A stretch of 64,000 bases of DNA from Chara braunii (lineage: Eukaryota; Streptophyta; Charophyceae; Charales; Characeae), in contig BFEA01000273.1 of NCBI GenBank assembly GCA_003427395.1, positions 1,693,143 through 1,757,142 on the forward strand, given 5' to 3'. The notes below the pieces were generated by a model. The model saw only the letters and a list, made by a program, of their open reading frames with translations. It made no database searches and had not been told where the DNA came from. Of the stretch, positions 1 to 10,601 are shown in pieces (positions within the stretch are counted from its first letter, which is position 1; each line of letters opens with the position of its first letter). The position numbers and the translations under genes were made by a program.

Positions 1-357
1 GAGGACTTTTGCAACAGAGGGGGTGGTCAGAGTGTTAGTGGCACTCACCACTGCTGAGGGGGAGTGTTAGCCCTGAGCCGCAGGGGAGGAAGAACCACCA
101 GGTCCGTGTCCCCGGAGTCTTGGGGAACGGACCGGTGAGCGGGTAGGGGATGGGGTGTGGGAGTGCTGGGCGGAGCGGTGAGGAGAATCCTTGAGGCGGT
201 TGACATCAAGGGCGAGCTCGTTGAGTTGCGCTTGCATGGGTGCAACCAGGGCCACAAGGACGGTCTCAAGATCCATAGAAGTCTGGACCGCTCGCTGCAT
301 GGACGCCTGAAAGGTAGATGGCGCCGCAACGGTCTCCTCTGATGTATGCCCTTCCAT
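1..357 (-). pseudogene. gag: Gypsy copy A: N-terminal gag fragment, cut by window edge
   Basis: This is the start of the gag-like ORF of a minus-strand Ty3/Gypsy element that continues beyond the left edge. The frame opens with MEGHTSEE at 357 and runs about 96 residues, through a segment with MDLETVL and LNELALDVNRLKDSPHRS, into a Ser/Pro/Arg-rich stretch, then meets a stop near 67. Copy B carries the same protein at 9308-9712, so the start is supported by two copies. Copy B reads on where A stops, so A is broken there. A structural role in capsid formation is inferred from position ahead of pol in copy B; no conserved gag domain is visible in this short piece. Confidence 0.7.
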
Positions 358-835
358 GGCTGGAAGGGAAAGGGAGGTAGATCTTACCGGAGTGTATGGA
401 GAAAGAGGCCCACCGGTAAGAGGAACGGGGCCGCGGGCACTAAGTGAGTAGGTGTTGGTCGGCTTGCCTCGAATTATGCGGGTCGCTTGTGAGACGAAAG
501 CGCCAATCCGAGCAAAAGGGGAGGAACCGTTCGGGTCCAGGGTGCCCGAAGGGGGCCGAAAAAGGTGGGTGAGTGGGTAGGGAAACCCTAAACCCCAGAA
601 AAACTCTAAGAAAACCCTAACGAGACTGAGGGGAGATTAGGGTTGAGTGGCGGTAACTTAATGAAGCGAAGAAAATAAAAAAATGACGAACATAGAGGGG
701 AGGGGGAAAGAAAAATAAATTAATAATGAAAGTTCGAGATTAAAAAAATGAAAATAAATAATAAACATAAAGAAAGAAAGAAATAAGTAAAAGGTGAGAA
801 GATAAATAATATATTTTTTTTTTTGAAATTTTTGG

Positions 836-1205
836 TAGCATTTTTCTACCCCAATAGGGTCACAAACGTGCAAAAAGGAAGCAGAGACTAAGAGAAGCAC
901 ACTAAATCTTACAATGCCGCAAATTAGAATTTTCAAAAAAATAAATAAATAAATAAATAAGTCGATGAGGAGGTGAAGAAAAACTAAATGTCAGATTTTT
1001 TAAAAATTTCGGTTGCATTTCGTTACCCCCATGGGGTCGAAGTGTGCCGTCAAGAAGAAAGGCTAAGTAAAGTGGGAAGATTTTGCCAGCACTTCGCTAC
1101 CCTCAACGAATCAAAATGTGTTGAAAAAAACTAAGTATGAAAAAAAAAATAAAAAAAAATAGAAAATTTTTGCAGCACTTCGTTACCCCTAGGGGGTTAA
1201 AGTGT
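836..1205. repeat. Four degenerate units with TACCCC/GGGGT palindromes in the Gypsy leader
   Basis: Four related segments, near 836, 1008, 1087 and 1170, each read GCA-TTTCGTTACCCC, a short spacer, GGGGTC, then AAAGTGTG. Each holds a small inverted repeat (ACCCC/GGGGT). The same four occur in copy B at about 10,226, 10,398, 10,449 and 10,543. Spacing is irregular (about 80-170 bp) and A/T-rich filler separates them. They could be ancient tandem duplications or structured RNA elements of the leader. Confidence 0.55.
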
Positions 1206-2052
1206 GTGCGGAAAACAAAATTGACCGAGTCCTAATCAGATTTGAGGGTGCCGCAAAGAACATCAAATTTTTAGAATAAATAAAAAATAAAATAAAATAA
1301 ATCAGAAAATGAGAAAAGAAGGTGAGGAATAAGATAATTCGAATTTTTGCAAAACAAGAGGAGATTTAAATCAAAGAGAAAGACAAAAGAAGGAAAAAAA
1401 ACAGAAAAATTTGAAATTGGGGGGGAGGGGGATGAAAGAGTGATGAAGAAAGAAAGAAATAGATGAGAGAGAGAGAAAGAGTGAAGTGGGGATGTGGGAG
1501 ATGATGGGGTTGTAGTTGGAGGGGGGAGAGGGAGAGGAGGGTGGTAGAATGGGAGAGAAGGATATGGAAAAGTTGGAGAGGAGTAAAGGAGATTAGTAGA
1601 AGATGGTGAGTGGGGAGGAGAGAAAATAAAAAAGGTTGTGGGAGACGAGTGAAGAGGGAGGTTGGAGGAGGGAGTAGTGGTAGGGTTAGAAAGGATGATT
1701 AGATGATGGGGGGGGGAGAGAAAAGGGGTTGGGGGAGAGTCGGTTAGTGGGTAGGATGGTGATACCAAGCTCTTGGGTGGCCAAGAGCAGAGCACTACCA
1801 AGATCCACAGGATCTTCACCTTCAAGATGCGGCTGGCCTGATGCCACTGCAATAAAAAAATATGGGGTGGGCTGAGATCTTGATCAGCCACCCAGATGTC
1901 ACTGTAGTCCAGCCCCCTAGCCAGGGGGGTTTTCAAGATCCACAGCAAGCTGCCACGCGGCAACACCCACGACCACCCGGGGGGAGGGGGGAGCAAATAG
2001 TTGTCTTGCCTCACGCTGCTCACCCCTCGCTGGCGGGGCAGGATGGGGGGGG

Positions 2053-2068
2053 NNNNNNNNNNNNNNNN
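2053..2068. other. Assembly gap (16 N)
   Basis: A run of 16 N inside the leader of copy A, directly left of foreign sequence and an unclipped adapter. Any ORF crossing it is unreliable. Confidence 0.99.
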
Positions 2069-2161
2069 GACCGGCAGCTGCCTGGTCATGGAACTCTGCT
2101 ACAGCCTGGACACGGAGCTGTCCCTGTCTCTTATACACATCTAGATGTGTATAAGAGACAG
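2069..2161. other. Assembly artefact: Gypsy pol fragment joined to Nextera junction adapter
   Basis: At 2124-2142 the sequence is CTGTCTCTTATACACATCT, and 2143-2161 is its exact reverse complement. Together they form the duplicated Tn5 mosaic end left at the circularisation junction of Nextera mate-pair libraries. The 55 bp before it (2069-2123) match 5028-5082, a pol region of this Gypsy family that does not belong in a leader. The bases after it (from 2162) repeat 1966-2052 nearly exactly. An untrimmed mate-pair junction read has therefore been built into the contig. The true leader probably lacks most of about 2053-2248. Confidence 0.95.
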
Positions 2162-2309
2162 CCCACGACCACCCGGGGGGAGGGGGGAGCAAATAGTTGT
2201 CTTGCCTCACGCTGCTCACCCCTCGCTGGCGGGGCAGGATGGGGGGGGGGGGTAAATAGTTGTCGTGGCAGTTCTTCAACACCCGTGAGCCATGGTATCA
2301 ACTAAGATT

Positions 2310-2392
2310 GTGGCTTTGGCCAGTGTGTTAAGGCATTGGCCACGCACGCGCATGAGTGGCAGCTGCCCAGGTTCAAACCCTTGCAGCAGCAA
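2310..2392 (+). other. tRNA-like stretch (A-box and B-box like) in leader A
   Basis: Reads GTGGCTTTGGCCAGTGTG then TTAAGGC, followed about 45 bp later by CAGGTTCAAACCC. This resembles the D-arm/A-box and T-arm/B-box of a Leu/Ser-class tRNA on the plus strand, opposite to the Gypsy element. No convincing acceptor stem forms. Copy B has the same stretch at 11,706-11,795. It is likely a relic of a tRNA or tRNA-derived SINE captured by this family, not a functional tRNA. Confidence 0.4.
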
Positions 2393-2608
2393 CATCCCGG
2401 ATCTTGATGATATATAATCCGGGAGCGGGGTGGGGCGGGGCAGCGTGGTGTGCACGAGTGTGCGACAACGGTCTCCTTTTTCGTTGTTTCTCTCCACGTT
2501 GTTTTTCGTCATTTCCGCATTGAAAAACCCTGAAAATTTCGCTCTTGGGATTACAGCAATTTCCCTCTGTTTCGGGAGGGAGGGCAGGGTGGAGCGGGGA
2601 CCGTTCCC

Positions 2609-2620
2609 GCTTTGATACCA
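2609..2620 (-). promoter_or_regulatory. Primer-binding site, Gypsy copy A
   Basis: On the minus strand this reads TGGTATCAAAGC, one mismatch from TGGTATCAGAGC, the site complementary to the 3' end of plant initiator Met-tRNA. One base separates it from the LTR ending in GTCACA. It fixes the orientation of the element and one LTR boundary. Confidence 0.85.
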
Positions 2621-2621
2621 G

Positions 2622-3251
2622 TGTGACAGACCAGCCGGGATGGCGGTCCACCAGGATCAAGACAGAAGGTTGAGGAAGGAGGAGATGGAGATGGAGCTGG
2701 AAGGGACAACGCAACTCTGACACAGACTCAACACGCACCTACTCCAAAGTGTGCAAATGCAGAATGATCCAAGAAACAGACTGCGGTTGGGGAATACCCC
2801 CAGCGGACTGACTGGACTGGACTGGACTGGCCTGGCCTGGTACCGACTATGGTACCGGGCAGACCTACATTGGACTGAAACAGTACACGGCCTGTGGGGT
2901 CAGGCCACGACCTGGTCTCACAGGCCGAACAAACAAATAGCCGAATAGGCCCTAGCTGTAGGCCACGACAGAAAGAGGCCCGTTGCACGATCCTTAAACC
3001 TACAATGGATCGCAAGAGCCATAAACACGCTTTCCGCAACAAACAAATAGCCGAATAGGCCCTAGCTGCGGTTGGGGAATACCCCCAGCGGAACTCTACA
3101 ATAAAGAAAGCTAAGAAATCTAGGATGCAGAGCAAGCTCCATGCGGAGTCCATACAATGCAGCCTAAGCTATGTAATGTCAAATGAAAAGAAAATGTCGG
3201 GTATACACATCCTATTTAACCGCAGAAAATGAAATGTAGCAATATGTCACA
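2622..3251 (-). mobile_element. Complete LTR shared by Gypsy copies A (5' LTR) and B (3' LTR)
   Basis: This 630-bp block starts TGTGAC directly beside the copy A primer site and ends GTCACA. It aligns with 12,028-12,389 (truncated) and with 61,933-62,573, whose ends read TGTGCC and GGCACA, supporting both boundaries. It contains an (ACTGG)n pentanucleotide run near 2810-2840 and a composite internal duplication (3038-3092). Leader A lies on one side and the copy B 3' region on the other, so a single LTR serves both, as in tandem LTR-internal-LTR arrays. No clear polypurine tract is visible next to 3251, so that edge is less certain. Confidence 0.75.
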
Positions 3252-3900
3252 AGTAATGTCATGTCACTGAACCACTTAAGAGTGGGATGGTCTCAGAGAG
3301 GGTGAATGCAGCCTCAGAACCGAAACTCCGAAGGGCAGTCACACACGAAGGTGGGATAGGTCATCAGGCTCAAGGTGGAAGAGTGGTAGCAAAACAAAAC
3401 CAATGACCGTAACAGATAGACCATCAAGGCGGGTAATGCTCGACAAGAGGGTGACACCATGCATGTTCGACCACGAAAAGGGGAGTTTGGAATGGGGTGG
3501 AGGTATGCCTAACTGAAGGCATGCAAAAGCCGGCACCAGGGTGGTGAGGTCAGTGGGTGAGGGAAACGTGCACACAACTCACCAACTGGGGGAGGGAGCT
3601 AGATCTGGGAGTTGTGAAGCCAAGATAACGCTACGGTCCCAATGCCTATGCGATACCAAGGGAGAGCCCAACTCAAAGAGATTCAGCTAAGTGAGAACCA
3701 TCATGCGACACATGCAAGGTAATGTACAGCGTAGGGGGGTGGCGTGAAGTAATCACGTGCAAAGTAGCTGAAGCCGAAAAGGTAGCTCAAGTCGTCGAGG
3801 TGGTCGATGACGTTGATGACGTAGGAGTCGAGTCGATGTTGAGGCAGAGCCGCAAAACGCTGACATCCTGAAGAAGCTGATGATGGAGTATCTGGTGGTG
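3252..3900 (-). other. 3' non-coding region of Gypsy copy B
   Basis: This stretch lies between the chromodomain ORF and the shared LTR. It aligns with 62,574-63,198 of copy C. No convincing protein is encoded. A short GTCGATGA-rich repeat lies at about 3795-3845 and is expanded by about 30 bp in copy C (about 63,130-63,210). Confidence 0.55.
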
Positions 3901-4291
3901 TTAGTCAGTAGGGGGGTAGTAGGTGATCAAAGTGTCAATCGTCGAGATGCCGAGGACGTCAACGAGTGCGTTGTGGACGCACAAAGGCGTCGGTTTGCTG
4001 CTGAAGAACGGACTCAGAGGGAGCACGCTCGTCCTCAGCAATCTCCTCAGCCGGAGGAGGAAAAAACAGGTTAGTCGACTGAGTACGAGCAGATGTCTCA
4101 GCACGACGAGCACGCTCATATGCACACAACAACATCCGCGCGCACTCCAAGTGCTCGAGGGGCTCCCAAGTAGCCTCATCATCAGGATAGCCCTTCCAAC
4201 GCATAAGGTACTCGATGCGTGGAGGGGTATTGTCGGTAACTCGGCGAGATACGATGTCGGAAACGACGAACTCCTCGTGACCGTCCACCAT
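3901..4291 (-). pseudogene. Chromodomain tail of Gypsy copy B
   Basis: The frame 4291-3959 contains EEFVVSDIVSRR, then EYLMRWKGYPDDEATWEP and LEHLECARMLL. This is a classic chromodomain with the aromatic W-K-G-Y and W-E-P positions present. Such domains at the end of pol direct integration to modified chromatin in chromoviruses. In copy C the same domain follows the integrase GPY/F region (63,533-63,690). In copy B it follows a deletion that removed that region, with short homology at the junction near 4290. Confidence 0.85.
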
Positions 4292-4315
4292 GATAGGTGC
4301 GCTTCATAATTGCGG

Positions 4316-5249
4316 TCATATGGGCGATCCAGTCGTCAAGCGTGGGACAACGAGTGCCCGGGTGCAAGTACGACGGTCGTAGGAAATCCGCGGGTACGTG
4401 AGGGTGGTAACCAAGGTTGCAATAGAGTGGCAACATCCCTGTGGCTGGCGAAACAGCGTGGTTGTACACAATCCCCGTAAGTCCCACTGCTGGTCACCCC
4501 TAATAAACTTTTGGAGGTTGTTACCGATAGTTTTATTGGAGACCTCAATCTGAGCATCCATCGAAGGGTGGTAAGACGATGAGAAGCGGAGTTGGGATCC
4601 AGACACCTTGTGTAGGCGTCGCCAAAATGTGCTCGTAAAGCGAGGGTCACGGTCGGAGATGATGCTCTGAGGTAAGTCGTGATCTCTCATGACTCGGTTG
4701 AAGACGATGTCGGCGATCTCATGAGCGCTAATGCGATAGCAGCATGGAACAAAGCGTGCACACTTCGTGAAGCGATCGACGACGACCAGGATAACATCAT
4801 GACAACGCTCAGTGGGTGGAAGAAGAGGACCAATGAAATCCATTGAGATGGACTGCTATCGACCCTCACGTATGGATAGGGGCTGAAGTAACCCATACGG
4901 AAGGTGGTTCGCACTGTTCACCTCCTGGCAGGTAGGACACTCCTGGATGTAGGCTTTGACAAAGTCCTTGGACTTCGCCAGAAGTATAGGTGGCAAACAT
5001 GAGCGAACGTCTTGTGAAAGCCCTTGTGACCGACAACTGCCTGGTCATGGAACTCTGCTACAGCCTGGACGTGGAGTTGTCCGGTGGAGGGAACGTACGT
5101 GGTTGTAGCTGACCAGATCTGCCACGCCAGTACACGAGACCGTTCTTACCGAGTGAATATGAGGGAACAGTCTTGCCACTTCGCAGTGTCGCATGGATGA
5201 AGCGATAATTCGGGCAGTGACGGTACTGAGTGCGATATGCGTCGATCAC
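4316..5249 (-). pseudogene. pol: Integrase (N-terminal and catalytic core) of Gypsy copy B
   Basis: The catalytic core at 4843-4316 shows MDFIGPLLPPTERCHDV and VVVDRFTKCARFV, then SDRDPRFTSTFW and a YHPSMDAQIEVSNKTIGN block. These provide the D, D and E of the retroviral integrase triad. Upstream, a broken frame at about 5058-4866 carries AVVGHKGFHKTFAHV, a remnant of the His/Cys zinc-binding region. Frameshifts near 4850 and a deletion after about 4300 disconnect it from the chromodomain. Function is known from the family; this copy is inactive. Confidence 0.85.
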
Positions 5250-5256
5250 CGATTGA

Positions 5257-6021
5257 TTAATAGTGGTGATGGAGATGGCAGAAAGATGGAGGGTTTCTGA
5301 TTGTGATCAGGACGGCGGGACAAGGCATCGGTGACGCGATTCGTTTCACCCTTGATGAGCTGAGTGGTGAAACTGAACTTGGATAAATCCACCAGCATGT
5401 CTGTCGAGGGGAAAGTTTGAGCTTCGTGAGGAAAGCCTGGACAACAAAGTTGTCCATCGGCACCATGAAGGGCGCCCCGCGCAGGTAATGACGCCAGTGC
5501 CGGGTAGCATAAACTACTGCGAGAACCTCACATTCATCGGCAATGTAGTTTATCTCGGCAGGCAGTAGCTGACGGGAGTAGAGTGCGATCAGGTAATCAC
5601 CAGCATGAGCCTTGACAGTCCCATCCTCCGCAATGGTCGGAAAGTAAGAAACGGGAGGACTGTCAGTGGAGGGTAGTGGTGGAAGGGTAGGCGTTAGTCG
5701 AGAAACAGTGTTAGGAGGAGAGGGAAACACCGGAGAAAGTACAGCTCCATTTGCAAAATCTGACGCATCAATGGTGACGATGAAGGGACGATCAAAATCG
5801 GGGAGACGAAGAACCGACACACAAGTCACCACCGCCTTCTTGAGGGTGTGAAACACATTCTCGCAGAGGGGTGTCCAAAACCATGGCGAGTTCTTCCGGA
5901 GGAGGGTGGAGGTAAGGACGTAGGAATACCTAGCGTATCCCTGGATGAAATTACTATAGTAACTAGTGAGACCTAAAAAATTGTGAAGCTGCTTGATGGA
6001 TGTGGGGACAGGCCACTCCAC
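5257..6021 (-). pseudogene. pol: RT connection and RNase H of Gypsy copy B, with Pro/Ser-rich insert
   Basis: The frame opens with LHNFLGLTSYYSNFIQGYA, the usual RT thumb/connection motif. It continues to VTIDASDFANGAVL (first RNase H Asp) and then YLIALYSRQLLPAEINY and a CEVLAVVYATRHWRHYL helix region. About 45 extra residues rich in Pro, Ser and Thr (about 5640-5740) separate GAVLSP from the next RNase H strand. Most Gypsy RNase H domains lack such an insert, so it is a family trait or a local expansion. The first methionine at 6021 is not a real start; the polyprotein enters from upstream RT. Confidence 0.82.
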
Positions 6022-6941
6022 AATAGCAGTGATCTAAGCTTGGCATGGAAGTCATGCTTGCGTAATGACTCGCGGAGGTGTCTGAGATGGTCTTCTAGGG
6101 TACAGCTGTAGACCAAAATGTCATCCAGGTATACGAGAACGTATTATTCAAGGATATCCTTGAAGATATCGTTCATCGCCGTCTGGAAGGTGGCAGGTGC
6201 GTTGGTGAGGCCGAATGGCATCACCGTGAACTCGTAATGATCGAAGCCTGATCGAAAGGCGGTCTTTGGCTGGTCCTCTCTTGCAACGCAAATCTAGTGG
6301 TAACAACTACGAAGATCGATCGTCGTGAAGAAGCGGTTGTCTGTTAGACGATCAAACAGCTCATCCGCGTGGGGCATGGGATAGTTGTTCTTAACCGTGT
6401 AGCGGTTAAGACTGCGGTAGGCAACGCAGAGGCGAAGAGTTCCGTCTGCTTTGCAAGCAAAGAGGACGGGTGCATCCCAAGGGGAGTTACTAGGTTTAAT
6501 GAAACCCAGTCGAAGGAGCTCCTTGAGCTAACGCTCGAGTTCCATCGCCTCTGGAATCGAGAGTCGGTAGGGTGTCTGATGGTGGACACGATAGTCAGGC
6601 ACGAGTTGGATAAAGTGCTTAACACCTCGCATCGGAGGGATCCTCTGTGTGAAAAATACGGGGGAAAAACGTCGTGGTACTCTTTGAATCAGATCGAGAA
6701 CGGAAGGCTTTACGTCGGTCGTGAACCGTGTGAGTTCCTCGACGTTTGCGTCGGCACGAGAAGTATGGGTGGACTCGACAGTGAACGGCGTAGGGACCTG
6801 GGATGTTGAGGGGGTATCCGCAGGCTGAGGGGTGGATGTAGAGATGGGAGCCACAAAGATGGAAGAAGGGTCAGGGGGATCGGGCTGCAATGTTATGAGC
6901 TCAACCCTGGGACAGAGTGGATCATAGCGAAGAAGATCCAT
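6022..6941 (-). pseudogene. pol: Reverse transcriptase of Gypsy copy B (frameshifted)
   Basis: Successive frames give RFSPVFFTQRIPP and GVKHFIQLVPDYRVHHQTPYRLS (RT start). Next come [20 protein letters not shown] and [13 protein letters not shown], followed by [16 protein letters not shown]. The catalytic box VYLDDILV lies near 6115-6145, with both aspartates kept. Stops and shifts occur near 6290, 6170 and 6540. The enzyme copies the element RNA into cDNA. It lies directly downstream of protease, as expected for Gypsy. Confidence 0.85.
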
Positions 6942-7684
6942 ACGTTCACTAAGTAGAACGTGACGTCCTCCTGTCGTATGAATTGAACGAACGGACGAGG
7001 AAAAGTGAAGGTGATGTCAGGGTGGGACCCAGAGGAACGAGGGTCCTCGGGAGGTACGCAGGGAGGGGTGTCGCCGATGGTTCCAATGAAGGGGACTCGA
7101 TGGGTCTGACCACATTTGGTTTTGAGAACGACTGTCTCGGTCACCCATTCGGCCTCTGTGCCACGGAATAGGCGAGACCAGGGAGTGTCAAGAATAAAGT
7201 CGTACCCAGTTTCCAACACGTCGAAGTATGCGGAGGAATGGTAAAGTCGAGGCGCCTGGGTACTATCCGGTGGCTGGAGGGTAAGGGACAAGTGGAGATC
7301 AGGGACGGTCTGATCGAAGAAGCGCTGTATCTTGTTATCTCCAAGGGTAACGGAGATAGGAGAGCGAGACCCGGAGGTAGCAAGACGAACTTCCTCAACC
7401 ACGTGAGGGTGAATGAAATCTCCCTGCGAGCCAGAGTCCCATAAATCGCGGTATTCTCTTATAGATGTCCCAAGGCGGATGGGAATAATGGGGAGTGTGC
7501 GATCATGGTCAGAAAACAGAGCGAGAAGACAAAGCAAGACGTTTACGTGTCTTGTGAGTTGCTCTTTACGAGCCTGAAGAATGCTCAAAGAGGTAAACCG
7601 CAAGTCGGTGGTAGCCAAAGGGGCAAACCGCAAGTTGCTGGTCGAGAAACCAGCTACATGCGAGGCCTTAGTGGTACACTGCAC
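6893..7684 (-). pseudogene. pol: Aspartic protease region of Gypsy copy B
   Basis: This frame contains DLWDSGSQGDFIHPHVV, matching the D-S/T-G retropepsin active site. Further on, GYDFILDTPWSRLF corresponds to the conserved (D)xILGxxWL segment. The protease cleaves the Gag-Pol polyprotein. The region connects the CCHC knuckle (about 7789-7830) upstream with RT downstream. Confidence 0.8.
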
Positions 7685-7788
7685 CGTGGCTAGCTAGATG
7701 GGGCTGGTCGGCCGGGGCCGTGGGGGACTAAGATCGACGCTGATGAGAAATGTCAGCATAGTGCCGATCGAGGGCAGCATGGTATGGA

Positions 7789-9712
7789 CATCGTGTGGAG
7801 GTGTGTCCATCCTGGCAGCAGCTAAGGCAACCGTGACGAGCCTTGAGGGCGGTGTGCTCCTAAGGGGATAGAGCTCCGTGAGGAGGGACGAAACCCTGCA
7901 GGAGGTATATCTGAGGGACCGTGAACGTACGGGCGCGAGCGAGTGCAACCCGACTGCGCGTACGACCCATGGCGGACATCGCTATCTGCAAACGCTCGAC
8001 CACCGGGACAGTGTCGTCATCCACGCGGTACTGGATGACATCCCGAAGCTCGATGTCCTCGGGGGCGTCCCCAAAAGTAGGGTCAAGCTCGGTTGAGGCG
8101 TCCTCGTCATACTCGAGAGAACTGTAGCACCGAGAGAATGGCGCTTCTGGCCGAGCTGGTTGGCGAAAACGGCCGGTGAAAGACGATCGACCACGAGTAG
8201 TGTCACATGACTAGGTCGGGGCGGCGGTGGGTCACGGAGAAGACGGGGCTACGAAGAAAGCACTGCACATCCTCAGGTACTGACGTGCAGCCTCGTATGC
8301 CTTCTCCGCGGAAGAAAATGACCGCCTCCATAGCTCCTTGCAGTAGTCAGTCAGAAGAATGACAAGGAACCGGCCGGTGAGGGTGACCTCTGAGAGGAAC
8401 GTCTCATCGCAAACAAGGTGGGTGTCTTGAAACACCCAGATGTGACGCTCTAGGTCAGACAGTGTAGAGGAGCCAGACCATTGGGTCTGGGTGACGCGGT
8501 CTAAGGCGTCAGTAGCGTCGTGGCGAGCGCCAAAGTGGTCCTAGAGGAAGGTCGCAATGTCTGCAAGACTGGGGAGCTCACCGACGAGAAGGCGCTGGGT
8601 ATAATGGTCCTCCCACGCAGTGGAAGAGCTTCCTTGCAATTTGGTTGCGAGCACGTTGCACCACAACTCCTGACGGGTGGTCGTCAGCGAGAGTGTGCAT
8701 GTTGCTATCTGCAACCAGCGATGGACACGGGATGTGCCATCATACTCGGGAATGTCCGATGTGCGTACAGGAGGATGTTCGTTGTGCTGATGGCGGGGGG
8801 AGAGGGACCGCGACGCTTGCAATGCGGCGGCGAAAGTTGGGGCCGCTGCAGGGGCAGGACCGTGCCCACTGGCAGATGGACCAGCCGATGTGAAGGCAAC
8901 GACTGCGAGCAGTTGTCCCGGAACACTTAGGTAGAAGGGGAGAGGCTGAGGAGCAGGTAGAGGGAAACGAGCCGGCATCATGGGGGCCGAAGGGGTGGTA
9001 GAAGAAGAAGAAGGGCGAGGCTGTCGCAAGGCAAGGATCTCCGCCCAAGCCTGCTCAATGGAGGTCTGCAAAGCAACCACTTGCTGGGTGCGTTGGTCGA
9101 GAGTGGAGGAGGTGGAGGGGTTATCCCAACGGGAGGGGGAATCCCAGATTGGGGGGAGCCCTGCTGTGGGAGGGAGGGGACGAAGGCGGGGAGGAGTGGG
9201 TGGAACCGTAGTTCCGCAACCGATGTGGGAAGCTGGGAAGCAGCACCGGAACGTGTCGATGAAACTGTCGGGCCAGATGATGGTCTTTGGACCGCAGTAC
9301 CTGCGCTTTAGGCAGAGACGGCAGGGGCGGCAGGGGCGGCAGGGGCTAGGAGGACTTCCGCAACAGACGAGGTGGTCTGAGCGTTAGCGGCACTCACCAC
9401 TGTTGAGGGGGAGTGTTGGGCCTGAGCCGCAGGGGATAAAGAACCACCACGTCCGTGTCGTCGGAGTCTTGGGGAACCGACCGATGAGCCCGTAGGGGAT
9501 AGGGTGTGGGAGCACATGGAGGAGCGGTGAGGAGAATCCTTGAGGCGGTTGACATCAACAGCGAGCGCGTTGAGTTGCGCTTGCATGGGTGCAAGGAGGG
9601 CCGCAAGGACGGTCTCAAGATCCATAAAAGTCTAACTTTGGACCGCTCGCTGCGCGGACACCTGAGAGGTAGACGGCGCCTCAACGATCTCCTCGGATGT
9701 ATGCCCTTCCAT
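7789..9712 (-). pseudogene. gag: gag of Gypsy copy B, with CCHC zinc knuckle
   Basis: Gag begins at 9712 with MEGHTSEE, as in copy A. A 7-bp insertion (TAACTTT, near 9632) relative to A shifts the frame, so the N-terminal part is split between frames. Further pieces are 9080-8541 (Pro/Ala-rich linker, then IPEYDGTSRVHRWL typical of a retrotransposon gag domain) and 8435-8232. At about 7830-7789 it encodes CLSCCQDGHTSTRC, a perfect C-X2-C-X4-H-X4-C knuckle that binds element RNA. Several frameshifts make it a pseudogene. Confidence 0.75.
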
Positions 9713-10601
9713 GGCTGAAAGGGAAAGGGAGGTAGGTCTCACAGGAGTGAATGGAGAAAGGGGCCCACTGGTAAGACGAAGGGGACCGCGGGAGCGAAAT
9801 GAGTAGGTGTGGGTCTGATTGCCTCGAATTATGCGGGTCGCTTGTGAGACGAAAGCGCCAATCCGAGCGAAGTGGGAGGAACCGTTCAGGTTCAGGGTGC
9901 CCGAAGGGGAGCCGAAAAAGGTGGGTGAGAGGTAGGAAAACCCTTTCATCTCTAGATAAACCCTAAGAAAACCATAAGAAAACCATAAGAAAACCCTAAG
10001 AAAACCCTAACGAGACTTAGGGGAGTTTAGGCTTGACTGACGGTAACATAATCAAGCGAAGAAAAGAAGAACGTAACGAACATAAAGGGGAGGGGGAAAG
10101 AAAAATAAATAAAATAATAAAATTTTGAGATAAAAATAAAAGAAAATAAATAATAGAAATACAGAAAGAAAGAAATAAGTAAAAAGTGAGAAGAGACAGA
10201 ATATTTATTTTTTTGAAAATTTTGGCAGCATTTTTCTACCCCAATGGGGTCGCGAAGGTGCAAAGAGGAAGGAGAGACTAAGTTAAGCACACTAAGTTTT
10301 ACAATGTTGCAAATTATAATTTTCAGAAAAATAAATAAATAAATAAGTAGATGAGGAGGTGAAGAGAAACCAAGTGTTGGATTTTTCAAAAATTTCAACA
10401 GCATTTCGTTACTGTATGGGGTCGAAGTATGCCGTCAAGAAGAGAGGCACTGCGCTACCCTCAAGGGGTCAAAATGTGTTGAAAAAGACCAAGTTTGAAA
10501 AAAAAAAATAATAAAATTTAAAAAAATTAAAAATCGGCAGGACTTCGTTAGCCCCACAGGGTCAAAATGTGTGTCGAAAGCAGGAGTGACTAAGTCGTAA
10601 T

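Larger units (their letters stand above)
358..2608 (-). other. Long untranslated leader of Gypsy copy A
   Basis: This 2.2-kb stretch lies between the primer-binding site at 2609-2620 and the gag start at 357. It aligns by eye with 9713-12,014 of copy B along nearly its whole length. It is low complexity and purine-rich on the plus strand (long A/G tracts at 1261-1740), so the apparent Pro/Ser/Leu-rich minus-strand ORF at 1271-2089 is not a gene. It contains AAAACCCTAAG-like short repeats near 590-630, four degenerate palindromic units (836-1205), a tRNA-like stretch (2310-2392) and an assembly artefact (2053-2161). Confidence 0.6.

Noticed and set aside
585-635. Telomere-like AAACCCTAA / AAAACCCTAAG runs (also 9956-10,016)
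   Set aside because: The repeats are short, have an 11-base unit with variants, and sit at the same place in two Gypsy leaders. They are part of the element, not a telomere.
1271-2305. Long Pro/Ser-rich ORFs on both strands
   Set aside because: They arise from purine-rich low-complexity DNA and cross an N gap and an unclipped adapter.
6369-7444. Plus-strand ORFs inside Gypsy copy B
   Set aside because: They are antisense shadows of RT and protease.
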